From positions 3,100,001 through 3,164,000 of the forward strand of contig NZ_CP054143.1 in the NCBI RefSeq assembly GCF_013284055.1: a stretch of 64,000 bases of DNA, given 5' to 3'. How positions within the stretch are numbered: position 1 is the first letter of the stretch; each line of letters opens with the position of its first letter. The notes under the pieces are model-generated. The model ran no database searches. It had not been told where the DNA came from and saw only the letters and a list, made by a program, of their open reading frames with translations. The stretch is from Deefgea piscis (lineage in GTDB: Bacteria; Pseudomonadota; Gammaproteobacteria; Burkholderiales; Chitinibacteraceae). Positions 45,808-55,344 of the stretch are shown here, in pieces. The position numbers and the translations under genes were made by a program.

Positions 45808-47853
45808 ATGACCCGCAAAATACTCGTTACCTCTGCCCTACCTTACGCCAATGGCGCCATTCACCTTGGTCATTTAGTTGAATACATCCAAACCGACATC
45901 TGGGTACGCTTTCAGAAATCTCGCGGTCACCAATGCCACTATGTCTGCGCTGACGACACCCACGGCACACCGATTATGCTGCGCGCAGAAAAAGAAGGCA
46001 TTACGCCAGAAGCGCTGATTGCCCGCGTACACGGCGAACATTTACGTGACTTCACCGGTTTTCACGTTGCATTTGATAATTACTACAGCACCAACAGCCC
46101 AGAAAATCGTGATTTTGCCTACGACATCTACGGCAAGCTCAAAGCCAACGACAAGATTGCCAAAAAAACCATTTCACAATTGTTTGACCCAGAAAAGCAG
46201 ATGTTCTTGCCCGATCGCTTTGTGAAAGGCGAATGCCCAAAGTGCGGCGCAAAAGATCAATATGGCGACAACTGTGAGGTATGCAGCGCAACGTATGCGC
46301 CAACCGAGCTTAAAAACCCATACTCTGCCGTATCAGGCGCAACACCGGTACTGCGTGACTCAGAACATTTCTTCTTTAAGCTGGGCGAATGCGAAGACTT
46401 TTTAAAGTCATGGACCACCACGCCGGGCAAATTGCAGCAAGAAGCAGCCAATAAAATGCAGGAATGGTTTGAATCGGGTCTAACCGATTGGGATATTTCG
46501 CGCGACGCGCCGTATTTCGGCTTTGAAATCCCTGATGCACCGGGCAAGTATTTTTACGTTTGGCTCGATGCCCCTGTGGGCTATATGGCCAGCCACAAAA
46601 ACCTGTGTGATCGCTTAGGCTTGGATTTTGATAGCTACTGGCGCAAAGATTCTGACGCCGAGCTGTATCATTTTATTGGCAAAGATATTTTGTATTTCCA
46701 CTCGCTATTTTGGCCAGCAATGCTCGAATACTCGGGCTACCGCACGCCAACCGCCATTTACAGCCACGGCTTTTTGACCGTTGACGGCGCCAAAATGAGT
46801 AAATCGCGTGGTACTTTTATCACCGCCGAATCGTACTTAGACCACCTGAACCCCGAGTGGCTGCGCTATTACTACGCTGCCAAACTCTCGAATACCGCCG
46901 AAGACATTGACTTAAACCTCGAAGACTTTACTGCGCGGGTGAACTCGGATCTGATCGGTAAATACGTCAATATCGCTAGCCGCGCCGCTGGCTTTATCAG
47001 CAAACGTTTTGCAGGTCGCTTGCACAGCGGTGTGTTTGAAGCAGAAACCTATGCGCTGATGCCCGCCATTGTCGCGCTACAAAAGAAACTACAAGGCGCT
47101 AGCGACACCATTGCCAGCCTGTTTGAAGCACGAGAATATAGCCGCGCCATCCGTGAAATCATGGCGTTGACCGACGAAGTGAATCAATACGTCGATACCG
47201 TTAAACCATGGGAAATGGCCAAGCATCCAGAGCAAAGCGGCAATTTGCATGCGGTATGTAGCTTCTTGATTAATGCCTTCCGCATTTTGACAATCTACCT
47301 ATCGCCTGTATTACCGAAACTAGCCAATGACGTTGAAGCGTTCTTAAATATTGCGCCGCTGCAATGGTCTGATGCTCAGCATTTATTGCTCGATCACACC
47401 ATTAACAGCTACAGCCATTTGATGGTGCGAATCGACCCGAAAAACATTGCGGCCATGATCGAAGCCAATGTCCAAGTGGTCGAGACACCGGCTCCGGCAG
47501 CGCCCGCTTACGAAATTCCAGCCATCAGCGAAACCATCAGCATTGATGATTTTATGAAGGTGGACTTACGCATTGCACGCATCGCTGATGCTCAGCACGT
47601 TGCCGGCGCAGAAAAACTACTGCAACTCACGCTGGATTTAGGCAATGAAACACGCAATGTATTTGCGGGGATTAAGTCGGCTTACAAGCCTGAAGACTTG
47701 ATCGGCAAGCACACGGTGATGGTCGCCAATTTAGCGGCGAGAAAAATGAAGTTTGGCTTGTCGGAAGGCATGGTATTAGCGGCTGGCGGTGACGGCGGTC
47801 TGTATATCTTAGAGCCACACGAAGGTGCCAAACCGGGCATGCGTGTGAAGTAA
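45808..47853 (+). CDS. metG: Methionyl-tRNA synthetase
   Basis: A 681-residue class I synthetase. The HIGH-type motif is in [19 protein letters not shown] is intact in [13 protein letters not shown], and a zinc knuckle [17 protein letters not shown] sits in the connective domain (~144-160). The C-terminal ~100 residues are an EMAP-II-like tRNA-binding domain ([16 protein letters not shown]). It charges both initiator and elongator tRNA-Met. Confidence 0.97.
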   Translation: MTRKILVTSALPYANGAIHLGHLVEYIQTDIWVRFQKSRGHQCHYVCADDTHGTPIMLRAEKEGITPEALIARVHGEHLRDFTGFHVAFDNYYSTNSPENRDFAYDIYGKLKANDKIAKKTISQLFDPEKQMFLPDRFVKGECPKCGAKDQYGDNCEVCSATYAPTELKNPYSAVSGATPVLRDSEHFFFKLGECEDFLKSWTTTPGKLQQEAANKMQEWFESGLTDWDISRDAPYFGFEIPDAPGKYFYVWLDAPVGYMASHKNLCDRLGLDFDSYWRKDSDAELYHFIGKDILYFHSLFWPAMLEYSGYRTPTAIYSHGFLTVDGAKMSKSRGTFITAESYLDHLNPEWLRYYYAAKLSNTAEDIDLNLEDFTARVNSDLIGKYVNIASRAAGFISKRFAGRLHSGVFEAETYALMPAIVALQKKLQGASDTIASLFEAREYSRAIREIMALTDEVNQYVDTVKPWEMAKHPEQSGNLHAVCSFLINAFRILTIYLSPVLPKLANDVEAFLNIAPLQWSDAQHLLLDHTINSYSHLMVRIDPKNIAAMIEANVQVVETPAPAAPAYEIPAISETISIDDFMKVDLRIARIADAQHVAGAEKLLQLTLDLGNETRNVFAGIKSAYKPEDLIGKHTVMVANLAARKMKFGLSEGMVLAAGGDGGLYILEPHEGAKPGMRVK

Positions 47854-47872
47854 AACCACGTAAGCAGCCACT

Positions 47873-47901
47873 TGCCGCGCCTTCTGGCGCGGCATTTTTT
47901 T
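47873..47901 (+). terminator. metG terminator
   Basis: Nine perfect GC-rich pairs (47873-47881 with 47886-47894), loop TTCT, then seven T. A strong intrinsic terminator. Confidence 0.9.
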
Positions 47902-48021
47902 GCCCGTATCAAATCAAGCCATATGGCACAGCACGAATCATTACAGGCTCAATGGATAGCGCGCGGTAAAAAATGATGAAAGGTATTTCGTCCTAGCCCA
48001 TAAATACAAAGACTTAATGAG

Positions 48022-48495
48022 CTATACCTCAAACCTTGAACGCATCCAAGCCAGATACTCATCTGCGCCAGCTTCACCCTCGGCAGGGGCCCAAGTCGCA
48101 CGCTCATGGCTGGCCACTGGAATATACGGCCCCGCTTTAGCCTCAAAAAACACCGTCGGCGCTAACGCCACCAAACTGTGAAACACCCCCGGCGCAATAT
48201 CAATCCCCAGACAATCGCTCCCCGCCGCAATCACCTTTTGCTCAATCACCTCACCCTCGGCATTAAAAATAAGCACGCCCATTCGACCGGTCAGCACCAC
48301 CATGGTTTCAGCCTTATCCACAGATAAATGACAATGCGGCTGGACATAGCTATTGGGTTGCAGCGCGTTGAGCAAGCGATGACAACTGGCATCGTCAGCG
48401 GTGTGAAAATTAAAATTTTTACGCCGCCGTGGTGTTTGCTCAGCAGCACACAGCAATTCAGACAATAAACTCTGGTCGATAAAACGAGTTGGCAT
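48022..48495 (-). CDS. WbuC-family cupin metalloprotein
   Basis: A 157-residue single-domain cupin of the WbuC type: PTRFIDQSLLSELLCAAEQTPRRRKNFNFH at the start in two pieces, then the metal motif YVQPHCHLSVDKAETMVVL and the second motif DIAPGVFHSLVALAP. WbuC genes often occur in O-antigen clusters; this one does not, and its role is unknown. ATG 48495 is chosen; a TTG five codons earlier has no better ribosome binding site. Confidence 0.82.
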   Translation of the reverse strand: MPTRFIDQSLLSELLCAAEQTPRRRKNFNFHTADDASCHRLLNALQPNSYVQPHCHLSVDKAETMVVLTGRMGVLIFNAEGEVIEQKVIAAGSDCLGIDIAPGVFHSLVALAPTVFFEAKAGPYIPVASHERATWAPAEGEAGADEYLAWMRSRFEV

Positions 48496-48764
48496 AACAG
48501 TACTCAGCAAGAAAGTAAGGCATCATGCAATAAATCCGCAGCGGACACCAAGTACAAAGCCGCCAAGCCCCATGGCCAGCGACAAAAAATGCCGCAATTG
48601 AACAACAAGTACATCCCCGCCCGACACTAAAAACCCAACAAACCATACGCTTAGACAAGCGCGGCAAGTTCACTCGTTCCGAATCCGCCTTGACCGCGCC
48701 TTGATGCCGACAGATTGCAAGGAGATGGGTATAATTGCCGTTTTGGTTTCACTTAGCGCCTGCC
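48496..48764. promoter_or_regulatory. 269-bp divergent gap with a -10 box
   Basis: No gene is visible. TATAAT at 48730-48735 lies 30 bases before the ATG of the rightward gene and is a likely -10 box; TTGATG at 48701 is too far to be its -35. The placement supports the ATG at 48765 over a TTG at 48735, which would lie inside the promoter. The promoter of the leftward cupin gene was not identified. Confidence 0.45.
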
Positions 48765-49853
48765 ATGAACCTGCCTGATCCTCGTCTATACCCTCGCGTC
48801 AACCCGCAAAATCCGATTATTCGTCAGTTGATGTCATTACTGACTGAGCGCGATGCCGCACAAGTGGCGCAAAAACGCCTCGGTTTGCAACAACTAATGG
48901 CCGAATTACTCATGGCCAAAGATCATTACGCCCTTAATGGCGCCTTGACCCAAGCCCCATCGCAAGATGCATGGATGACGCTATGGCATGCGCTGCGTCA
49001 AGAAGTAGAAAGCCCGAGCCAGCACGCCCAACAATCAGCGACCTTGTTTGCGATTCCGGTGGTTTTGGTCGCAGGCTGCAAAGGTGAAGCCACGCTGCCG
49101 AGCGAAATCGATGGCGACGCAGCACTGGCCATTTTGCGCGAACACGGTGTGATTGCCGCCGATGCTGATGCTTGGTTGTCAGGTGCCTTGCTTGGTCCCG
49201 ATATTTTAGCGGCCATCAGCCCAGCGCAATTGGCCGAATGGCGCGCCACCTTGAGTAGCGCAAGCGACTTCCCGATTGATTCGGCAGGCAGTGCGATTAA
49301 ATTTAAAGACGAAGCGGTTGCTTTACGTTATCTGATTGGCGTTGCCATTGAACGCACCGGCAAACCCGCCGCGATCACCCTAGGCGGACAAGTTGGCAGC
49401 TGGGGCATGCCACTGGCCAATCTGATTGGCGAGACGCTCAAAACCGATGGCGTGACGTTATTCCCAATTCCACGCACACCGCTACCTTGGCTTAGCGCAC
49501 AAGATGTTGGCCGCGTCACGCAACTTGAAACGCGCCTGCAAGTGATGACCAGCAATGCACTACGTAGCATTCGCAGCAAAGGTCGCACCCCAGTGGTTAC
49601 CGTTGCCGCCCATGAAAACAATGAAATTCGCATCACCTTTGCCAGCAAAGAAGACGTCGAGCGCTGGGAAGGCTATGTGTGGCCACTCTTGCCGTCAGAC
49701 CATGTCGAGCTGATTGCGCAATACATCCAAGAATTAATGCTCGAATGCCGGATGACGGATTTAGTGTTTGTTGACGGGGTACAGGCGGTGCTCGATACCG
49801 ATGGTTTGCCGTTGTTTATCACGCCGCACACCAAAGCACCGGCATTGCAATAA
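48765..49853 (+). CDS. Conserved protein of unknown function
   Basis: A 362-residue soluble protein with no motif I recognise. It has no signal peptide or membrane helix. The N-terminal ~70 residues are helical (RQLMSLLTERDAAQVAQKRL); the middle reads as alternating strands and helices, with AIPVVLVAGCKGEATLPSEI and AITLGGQVGSWGMPLANLIG. It lies 13 bases before the ferredoxin gene, which has a strong ribosome binding site in the gap, so the two are probably co-transcribed. Confidence 0.7.
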   Translation: MNLPDPRLYPRVNPQNPIIRQLMSLLTERDAAQVAQKRLGLQQLMAELLMAKDHYALNGALTQAPSQDAWMTLWHALRQEVESPSQHAQQSATLFAIPVVLVAGCKGEATLPSEIDGDAALAILREHGVIAADADAWLSGALLGPDILAAISPAQLAEWRATLSSASDFPIDSAGSAIKFKDEAVALRYLIGVAIERTGKPAAITLGGQVGSWGMPLANLIGETLKTDGVTLFPIPRTPLPWLSAQDVGRVTQLETRLQVMTSNALRSIRSKGRTPVVTVAAHENNEIRITFASKEDVERWEGYVWPLLPSDHVELIAQYIQELMLECRMTDLVFVDGVQAVLDTDGLPLFITPHTKAPALQ

Positions 49854-49866
49854 AAGGAGCTTGGCG

Positions 49867-50202
49867 ATGAGTCATTATCAATACCATGTGTTTTTCTGCC
49901 TGAACCAGCGCGAGCCCGGCGAGCGCCAATCGTGCAATAGCTGCGGCGCCGATCAACTTTGGGCCTACGCCAAAGAGCGTGTTAAAGCGCTTAAACTCAA
50001 TGGCGACGGCAAAGTGCGGATCAACAAAGCCGGCTGCCTTGAGCGCTGCGAAGAAGGTCCGGTCATCGTGATTTATCCCGAAGAAACTTGGTATACCTAT
50101 ATCGATAAAGACGACATTGACGAAATCGTCAACGAGCATTTATTGCATGGCCGTATTGTTGAGCGACTACTGATCCCGCCGCGCAGCCAAACTGCCGAGT
50201 AA
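49867..50202 (+). CDS. [2Fe-2S] ferredoxin, thioredoxin-like fold
   Basis: A 111-residue ferredoxin of the thioredoxin-fold (Shethna/NuoE) type. Four cluster Cys are visible in FFCLNQRE, CNSCGADQ and the pair NKAGCLERCEEGP, the last typical of the group. Start ATG 49867 has AAAGGAG seven bases upstream. It probably transfers electrons to an unknown partner; its neighbours are a conserved unknown and, past a hairpin, an alpha/beta hydrolase. Confidence 0.87.
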   Translation: MSHYQYHVFFCLNQREPGERQSCNSCGADQLWAYAKERVKALKLNGDGKVRINKAGCLERCEEGPVIVIYPEETWYTYIDKDDIDEIVNEHLLHGRIVERLLIPPRSQTAE

Positions 50203-50210
50203 TGGGCTAC

Positions 50211-50240
50211 GGTGAAGGCATGCGGCACGCGGCCTTCACC
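50211..50240 (+). terminator. Hairpin after the ferredoxin gene
   Basis: Nine perfect pairs (50211-50219 with 50232-50240) with a 12-base loop, nine bases past the stop codon. Only CTTTG follows, so termination may be partial. Confidence 0.5.
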
Positions 50241-50368
50241 CTTTGCCGTCATCATTTGATCGACGCTGCAATTGAAATCGACTTTAGCGGCAAAACAATC
50301 CCACTCTGCCAACAATCAGTAAAAATAATTGATGTATCTACCTCAAGACCAAACTCAATAAGCACCCA

Positions 50369-51004
50369 ATGACGATACCCCGTAAAGCACCCAGTTTCGA
50401 ACCCATCAATATCGCTGGCCCAGCCGGTCGCCTTGAATGTTTACGCCTTGATGCCGCCACCGAAACGCCAATTGGCATCGTCTTGGTGGCGCACCCCAAC
50501 CCCACCGAAGGCGGCACCTTTAATAATAAAATCGTGCACACGTTGGCCAAAACACTGTCGCGACTAGGATATATTGCCTACTGCCCAAATTTACGTGGTG
50601 TTGGTGAGTCCGAAGGCAGTCATAGCTACGGTGAGTTTGAACCGGACGATATGGCCGCTGTGCTGGCTTTTGCCCGCAGCCAGCACCCTGAATTAAAGCG
50701 CATTACCTTGGCAGGATTTTCATTTGGCACGTATGTGCAAAGCTGCTTACGCGCGCGCCTCGGTGACGACGAAATCGAAGGAATGATTTTGATTGGCCCA
50801 GCAGTCAGCCGCTACGCCTTCCCCAATGTGCCCAAAGGCAGTTTAGTGATTCATGGCGAGCAAGATGAAGTCATTTCGCTCGAAGCGGTATTGAACTGGG
50901 CTCGCCCGCAGCAACTACCCATTATCGTTGCGCCGGGTGTTGGGCATTTTTTCCATGGCCGCCTCACGCAACTGGCCGACTTAGTCCACGCAGCCTGGCG
51001 TTAG
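50369..51004 (+). CDS. Alpha/beta hydrolase
   Basis: A 211-residue hydrolase with GIVLVAHPNPTEGGTFNNKI at the oxyanion side, a nucleophile elbow GFSFG (~126-130), an Asp in IHGEQDEVIS and a His in VGHFFHG: the full catalytic triad. The pattern is that of a compact family often labelled dienelactone-hydrolase-like or CocE-like esterase. The substrate is unknown. It is five bases from the CbiM-like gene. Confidence 0.85.
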   Translation: MTIPRKAPSFEPINIAGPAGRLECLRLDAATETPIGIVLVAHPNPTEGGTFNNKIVHTLAKTLSRLGYIAYCPNLRGVGESEGSHSYGEFEPDDMAAVLAFARSQHPELKRITLAGFSFGTYVQSCLRARLGDDEIEGMILIGPAVSRYAFPNVPKGSLVIHGEQDEVISLEAVLNWARPQQLPIIVAPGVGHFFHGRLTQLADLVHAAWR

Positions 51005-51009
51005 GCCGT

Positions 51010-51681
51010 ATGCTGTTACCCGCGGAATTTTTCTCGAGTTCGCTACTGATTGGCAGCAATCTTGCTGCAATGTGGCTACTCGGGTACGCGGTACGGCATG
51101 AAGCTTGGTCGACACTGACTCCGGTTGAAACTCGCAGCTGGCTAATTTACACCATTGCGGTACTGATCAGCTGGCAATGGCAGGCCAGCGTCAATCCGGG
51201 CATCAGCTTTCATTTATTAGGTGCCACCTTACTCACGCTTATCGCCGGCCCTTGGCGAGCGCTACTGAGTATGGCGGCATTACTGATCCTCACCGCTGTT
51301 TTTTCGCCACACCTGAGCAGCGCCCTTAGCAGCCTTGGCCTAAGCTTTTTACTCACCGCGGTCCTGCCCATCGCCACTACGCAAGGCTTGCTGCAGCTCA
51401 CGCAGCGCCGATTGCCACATAATTACTTTATTTATATTTTTATTAACGCTTTTGCCGCCGCAGGCTTGAGCATGCTAGTGCATGGCATCAGCCAATGCGT
51501 TTTATATGCCTTGCTGGCGATTTACTCTGGCGACTTTCTACTCAATTCAGTACTGCCGGTTTATTTTTTAATGGCTTGGCCAGAGGCGTTTATTACCGGA
51601 CTCACCATTAGCTTACTGGTGGTGTGGTCTCCCGGCACAGTAAGTAGCTTTAAAGATAGTCAATACCTGCACAAACCGTAA
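51010..51681 (+). CDS. CbiM-like energy-coupling-factor permease protein
   Basis: A 223-residue membrane protein with about seven helices. NPGISFHLLGATLLTLIAGPWRALLS resembles the substrate-binding component of CbiM-type cobalt/nickel ECF importers. The N-terminal Met-His-Ile metal motif of true CbiM is absent, and no ATPase or CbiQ partner is next door, so it is probably one of the solitary relatives with no assigned substrate. Confidence 0.7.
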   Translation: MLLPAEFFSSSLLIGSNLAAMWLLGYAVRHEAWSTLTPVETRSWLIYTIAVLISWQWQASVNPGISFHLLGATLLTLIAGPWRALLSMAALLILTAVFSPHLSSALSSLGLSFLLTAVLPIATTQGLLQLTQRRLPHNYFIYIFINAFAAAGLSMLVHGISQCVLYALLAIYSGDFLLNSVLPVYFLMAWPEAFITGLTISLLVVWSPGTVSSFKDSQYLHKP

Positions 51682-51729
51682 TCTTCTGCTAAATTGGTTG
51701 CAAGCAAACCAGCAAAAGTACTCGTTGAC

Positions 51730-53295
51730 ATGCGCAAAATCCGCACCGATCTGAATTTAATTTTTATTGCCATCGTGACCATTGTGCTCACGCTGTCTGG
51801 CGCGCTGTCCTATTACCGAACACAAGCACAGCTAGAACACGAACTCAGTGAATTTAAGCAATCACTCACTATTCAATTACAAAATGTATTGCCCAGCGTG
51901 ATGTGGAATTTTGATGACCAACAATTGGCCCTCATTTTAAACGCTGAAATGCGCTCTCCCGACATTCAATCGATTGAAGTATTTGGCACAGATGCCTTTC
52001 TCACCGGGCGAATTCGCGAAAATGATAAAATCGTGGTACTGAACGCGCCTAAAACGCTGCTTGGCCCAGAAACCGAGAGTGCCGAAATTTATTACGAGAA
52101 AAAACCCATCGGTAAAATCGTCGTTACGATTTCACGGCAACGCATCGACCAATTATTACAGCAAATGGTGATAGAAAAAGCCCTAGAAATCATCCTACTT
52201 GATGCGCTGTTAATGCTGACACTCACGATGGTATTGCAGTACTTTGTGATCAATCCATTATCCTTACTCGGCAAAAAACTCAGCCAAGCCGCAGATTCAG
52301 ATAAAGACTTAGAAACCATCGCTCTACCCAACAATCCTTACAAAGACTTTTCTGATCTAACTGATGGATTTCGCCGTATTATCAAACGACTCAAAGCTGA
52401 CGTAGCCACCCGCAGCCAAGCCGAGCAAGCAATGCGTGCCGCCAAAGAGGATGCCGAAACGGCACTACACCAACTCAAAGAGGCGCAAACCAGCCTTATT
52501 CAATCGGAAAAAATGGCATCTTTAGGGGGCTTAGTCGCAGGCATCGCGCATGAAATCAATACCCCAGTGGGCATTATCTTAACCAGCGCCTCGGTCTTAC
52601 ACGATGATTCGGTGGCATTTTCTGCCAAAGTAGAATCCGGCAATATGAAAAAATCCGAAGTGGTGAGTTATAGCCAAACAGCAGAACAATCTTCGGCACT
52701 CATTATTAGCAATGCAGTACGTGCCGCTGAGTTAATCCAAAGCTTTAAGCGCGTCGCCGTCGATCAAACTTCAGAAGCACGCCGTGATTTTGAATTAAGC
52801 CAATATCTGCACGAAACCGTTACCAGCATTAGCCCTGCGCTCAAGCATTCGCAAATTGCTATCATGATTGACTGCCCAGATGAAATCGACATGGAAGGCT
52901 ATCCAGGCGCAATTTCGCAGATCATTAGTAATTTAATTAATAACGCAGCGCTACATGCATTCTCCGGCACACCCAATTCAGGCGACATAAAAAAACAAGT
53001 GCATATTATTGCCGAGCAAAACCAGCAAACCGTATCACTGAAAGTCAGTGACAATGGCCACGGCATTGACGACAGCGTCATTGGCAAGATTTTTGATCCC
53101 TTTTACACCACGAAACGCGCCAATGGTGGCAGCGGTTTAGGGCTCAATATTGTATTTAATCTAGTCACGCAAACTTTGGGCGGGCATATCAACGTTGAAT
53201 CCACCGTGGGTAAAGGTACCGTCTTTAATATGACCTTTCCGCATATCGCGCCAAAACACAAAGAAGCCAGTGAAGCATCGGAAACATCGGCTTAA
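51730..53295 (+). CDS. Sensor histidine kinase
   Basis: A 521-residue membrane kinase. Start ATG 51730 (a TTG 12 codons earlier has no ribosome binding site). A helix at ~12-32, a periplasmic sensor of ~115 residues (FKQSLTIQLQNVLPSVMWNF), and a second helix at ~155-175 are followed by a HAMP-like part and a coiled coil. The phosphoacceptor region is LGGLVAGIAHEINTPVG (~274-290) and the ATPase has DNGHGID and GGSGLGLNIVFNLV. No response regulator lies beside it. Confidence 0.88.
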   Translation: MRKIRTDLNLIFIAIVTIVLTLSGALSYYRTQAQLEHELSEFKQSLTIQLQNVLPSVMWNFDDQQLALILNAEMRSPDIQSIEVFGTDAFLTGRIRENDKIVVLNAPKTLLGPETESAEIYYEKKPIGKIVVTISRQRIDQLLQQMVIEKALEIILLDALLMLTLTMVLQYFVINPLSLLGKKLSQAADSDKDLETIALPNNPYKDFSDLTDGFRRIIKRLKADVATRSQAEQAMRAAKEDAETALHQLKEAQTSLIQSEKMASLGGLVAGIAHEINTPVGIILTSASVLHDDSVAFSAKVESGNMKKSEVVSYSQTAEQSSALIISNAVRAAELIQSFKRVAVDQTSEARRDFELSQYLHETVTSISPALKHSQIAIMIDCPDEIDMEGYPGAISQIISNLINNAALHAFSGTPNSGDIKKQVHIIAEQNQQTVSLKVSDNGHGIDDSVIGKIFDPFYTTKRANGGSGLGLNIVFNLVTQTLGGHINVESTVGKGTVFNMTFPHIAPKHKEASEASETSA

Positions 53296-53408
53296 TTCAC
53301 CCCATAAAACCGCTTTGATACCACGCTCAACTTCGTCAAAAACACCAGCGGCATTGGTGAAAGCCGTAATTTTGGGTATGCTTGCGCCTTTTGCAACGAG
53401 CCAGAGCC

Positions 53409-54470
53409 ATGACCACCACTCAAACCGGATTGCCCTACGCCCTTCTTGCCTACTGCCGCCCCGGTTTTGAGCCAGAATGCGCTGAAGAGATTGCTGATCG
53501 CGCACTCGCCCCAGGTAAATTTGAACGCGGCGATGGCTGGGTGGTATTTACCCCCAGCGAAAAAAATGGCTGCCAAAAAGTATTGCGTGATCTACTCGCG
53601 CTAAATTTAATTTTTTCACGCCAAACACTACAAGTTCATCAGCGCCTTAGTTTGGGCAGCAAAGATCGCTTAACGCCGATTGTCGATGCGTTAAAAATCC
53701 AAAATACAGTTTTTAGTGATGTTTGGTTAGAGCATCCCGATAGCAACGAAGGTAAATCGCTGTCTGGATTTACGCGTAAATTTGGTGATTACGTCGCCAA
53801 AGCCATGACTGCTCACGATTGGCTGCAACCTCAAGCGTCTCGCCAACGTTTGCATTTATTTTTTCCAGCACAAAACGAAGTTATGGTCGCCTCGCGCCCG
53901 GTTCGCGCTACCGATTGGCTCAATGGCATTCCACGCTTACGCATGCCGTCTGACGCCCCTAGCCGTTCGACACTTAAAATGCTCGAAGCCATTTTAGTAT
54001 TGGTCGATGAGCCAGAACGCAAGTTCCGTGAAGGCATGACCGCGGTCGATCTGGGAGCAGCACCGGGCGGCTGGACTTATCAGCTGGTTGCACGGGGCTT
54101 AAAAGTGTTTGCCGTCGATAATGGCCCGATGAAAGGCAGTATGGATGGTCACCATCAAGTAAAGCATGTTCGTGACGATGGCTTTAAATACCGCCCGAAA
54201 AACCCCGTCGATTGGCTAGTGTGTGACATGGTTGAGCAACCGATTCGCATCGCGGATTTAATTGCCAAATGGGTCGCATCAGGCAACGCACGCCGCGCTA
54301 TTTTTAATTTGAAACTGCCAATGAAAAAGCGCCATCTCGAAGTTGAGAAATGCTTTGCTTTGATTGATCAAAAATTAAAGAAAGCCGACATCACTTATAA
54401 AATCACGGCCAAGCAATTATTTCATGATCGCGAAGAAATCACTTGCTATCTCACCGCAGTGAAAGACTAA
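53409..54470 (+). CDS. rlmM: 23S rRNA ribose methyltransferase RlmM
   Basis: A 353-residue SAM-dependent enzyme that methylates the 2'-OH of C2498 in 23S rRNA. A THUMP domain (~60-175) precedes a Rossmann domain with VDLGAAPGGWTYQLVARG as SAM site and WLVCDMVEQP near the active site; the K-D-K-E set is completed in FNLKLPMKKR. Start ATG 53409. Confidence 0.92.
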   Translation: MTTTQTGLPYALLAYCRPGFEPECAEEIADRALAPGKFERGDGWVVFTPSEKNGCQKVLRDLLALNLIFSRQTLQVHQRLSLGSKDRLTPIVDALKIQNTVFSDVWLEHPDSNEGKSLSGFTRKFGDYVAKAMTAHDWLQPQASRQRLHLFFPAQNEVMVASRPVRATDWLNGIPRLRMPSDAPSRSTLKMLEAILVLVDEPERKFREGMTAVDLGAAPGGWTYQLVARGLKVFAVDNGPMKGSMDGHHQVKHVRDDGFKYRPKNPVDWLVCDMVEQPIRIADLIAKWVASGNARRAIFNLKLPMKKRHLEVEKCFALIDQKLKKADITYKITAKQLFHDREEITCYLTAVKD

Positions 54471-54484
54471 ACTAAGCAGGCACG

Positions 54485-54539
54485 CCACAGTTTTATGCCA
54501 AAACCATGTGTTCTTACATCAAACTGTGGTACAAATCCT
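54485..54539. repeat. 9-bp inverted repeat upstream of mscL
   Basis: CCACAGTTT (54485-54493) and AAACTGTGG (54531-54539) are perfect complements 37 bases apart, between rlmM and mscL. The role is unclear: rlmM terminator, or part of the mscL leader. Confidence 0.4.
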
Positions 54540-54560
54540 TTTCTTTTTAGGGGCTAGCTT

Positions 54561-54986
54561 ATGTTTAAAGAGTTTCGTGAATTTGCCATGCGTGGCAATG
54601 TGATTGATTTGGCGATTGGTGTGGTGATTGGTGCGGCTTTTGGTAAGATTGTCGACTCACTGGTCAAAGATATCATTATGCCGCCGATTGGTTTTTTAAT
54701 CGGTAAAGTCGACTTCACCAATTTATTTGTCACCTTGGCCGATGGCAAGATTGCGGGTCCCTATGCCACGCTCAAAGCCGCGCAAGACGCTGGTGCGGTT
54801 ACCATGAATTTAGGGATGTTTTTAAACTCGCTGATTAGTTTTATCGTTGTGGCCTTTGCTATCTTTATGGTGGTTAAAGCCATTAACAAGATTAATCGTA
54901 ATAAGCCCGCGCCTGAAGCGGCACCAGCCGCAACACCAGAAGACATTGTGCTGTTGCGCGAAATTCGTGACTCGTTAAAAAAATAG
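54561..54986 (+). CDS. mscL: Large-conductance mechanosensitive channel
   Basis: A 141-residue channel that opens under membrane tension to release solutes on osmotic downshock. [20 protein letters not shown] is the N-terminal amphipathic helix and first pore helix; a second helix [21 protein letters not shown] and a charged C-terminal bundle follow. Length matches the family (about 136). Confidence 0.96.
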   Translation: MFKEFREFAMRGNVIDLAIGVVIGAAFGKIVDSLVKDIIMPPIGFLIGKVDFTNLFVTLADGKIAGPYATLKAAQDAGAVTMNLGMFLNSLISFIVVAFAIFMVVKAINKINRNKPAPEAAPAATPEDIVLLREIRDSLKK

Positions 54987-55000
54987 GTATTTAAAGCTCG

Positions 55001-55265
55001 GGGCTGTTGACGTTTGGTTTGCCAGCCGCGTTTGTGCGGCTTTGGGCCTGAGGCAAGGCACGAAGCGTGCAGCGTAGTCATTCTACGCCAGCGCTTTGTA
55101 ACGCAGCATCAGGCCAAAAGCCGCCAAACCCTGCGGGCTGGGCGCTTTTCGCGGCGACTCTGTGTTGTAGCAAGCTCACATAGAATGACTATGTATCGCT
55201 TACTACGCCTTGATTCGCCGCGAAAATCGCTCCAGCGCGGCGGGAAACCAAAAGTCAACAGACCC
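55001..55265. repeat. 265-bp branched inverted-repeat element
   Basis: A terminal inverted repeat (55001-55023 with about 55240-55265: CTGTTGAC-n-TTTGGTTT) encloses two long hairpins. Arm one spans ~55034-55120: GGCTTTGGGCCTGA pairs with TCAGGCCAAAAGCC and CGAAGCG with CGCTTTG; its tip is GCGTAG-TCATT-CTACGC. Arm two spans ~55141-55233: CGCTTTTCGCGGCGA pairs with TCGCCGCGAAAATCG; its tip is ACATAG-AATGA-CTATGT, the inverse of the first tip. No reading frame fits. It looks like a small non-autonomous mobile repeat or a structured RNA, between two converging genes. Confidence 0.7.
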
Positions 55266-55313
55266 TAGACCTTATTTACAAAAGCCTAGCGATAAATACC
55301 CATCATTAAGAAC

Positions 55314-55344
55314 AACGCTGCAGCGCATCGCTGCAGCGTTTTTT
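55314..55344. terminator. Terminator between the repeat element and the thiolase gene
   Basis: Twelve perfect pairs (55314-55325 with 55329-55340) and a three-base loop, then TTTT on the plus strand. It overlaps the end of the thiolase gene at 55343 and probably works in both directions. Confidence 0.7.

Noticed and set aside
48725-48778. 17-codon frame with ATG right after AAGGAG
   Set aside because: The purine run touches the ATG with no spacer and the region holds the -10 box of the next gene.
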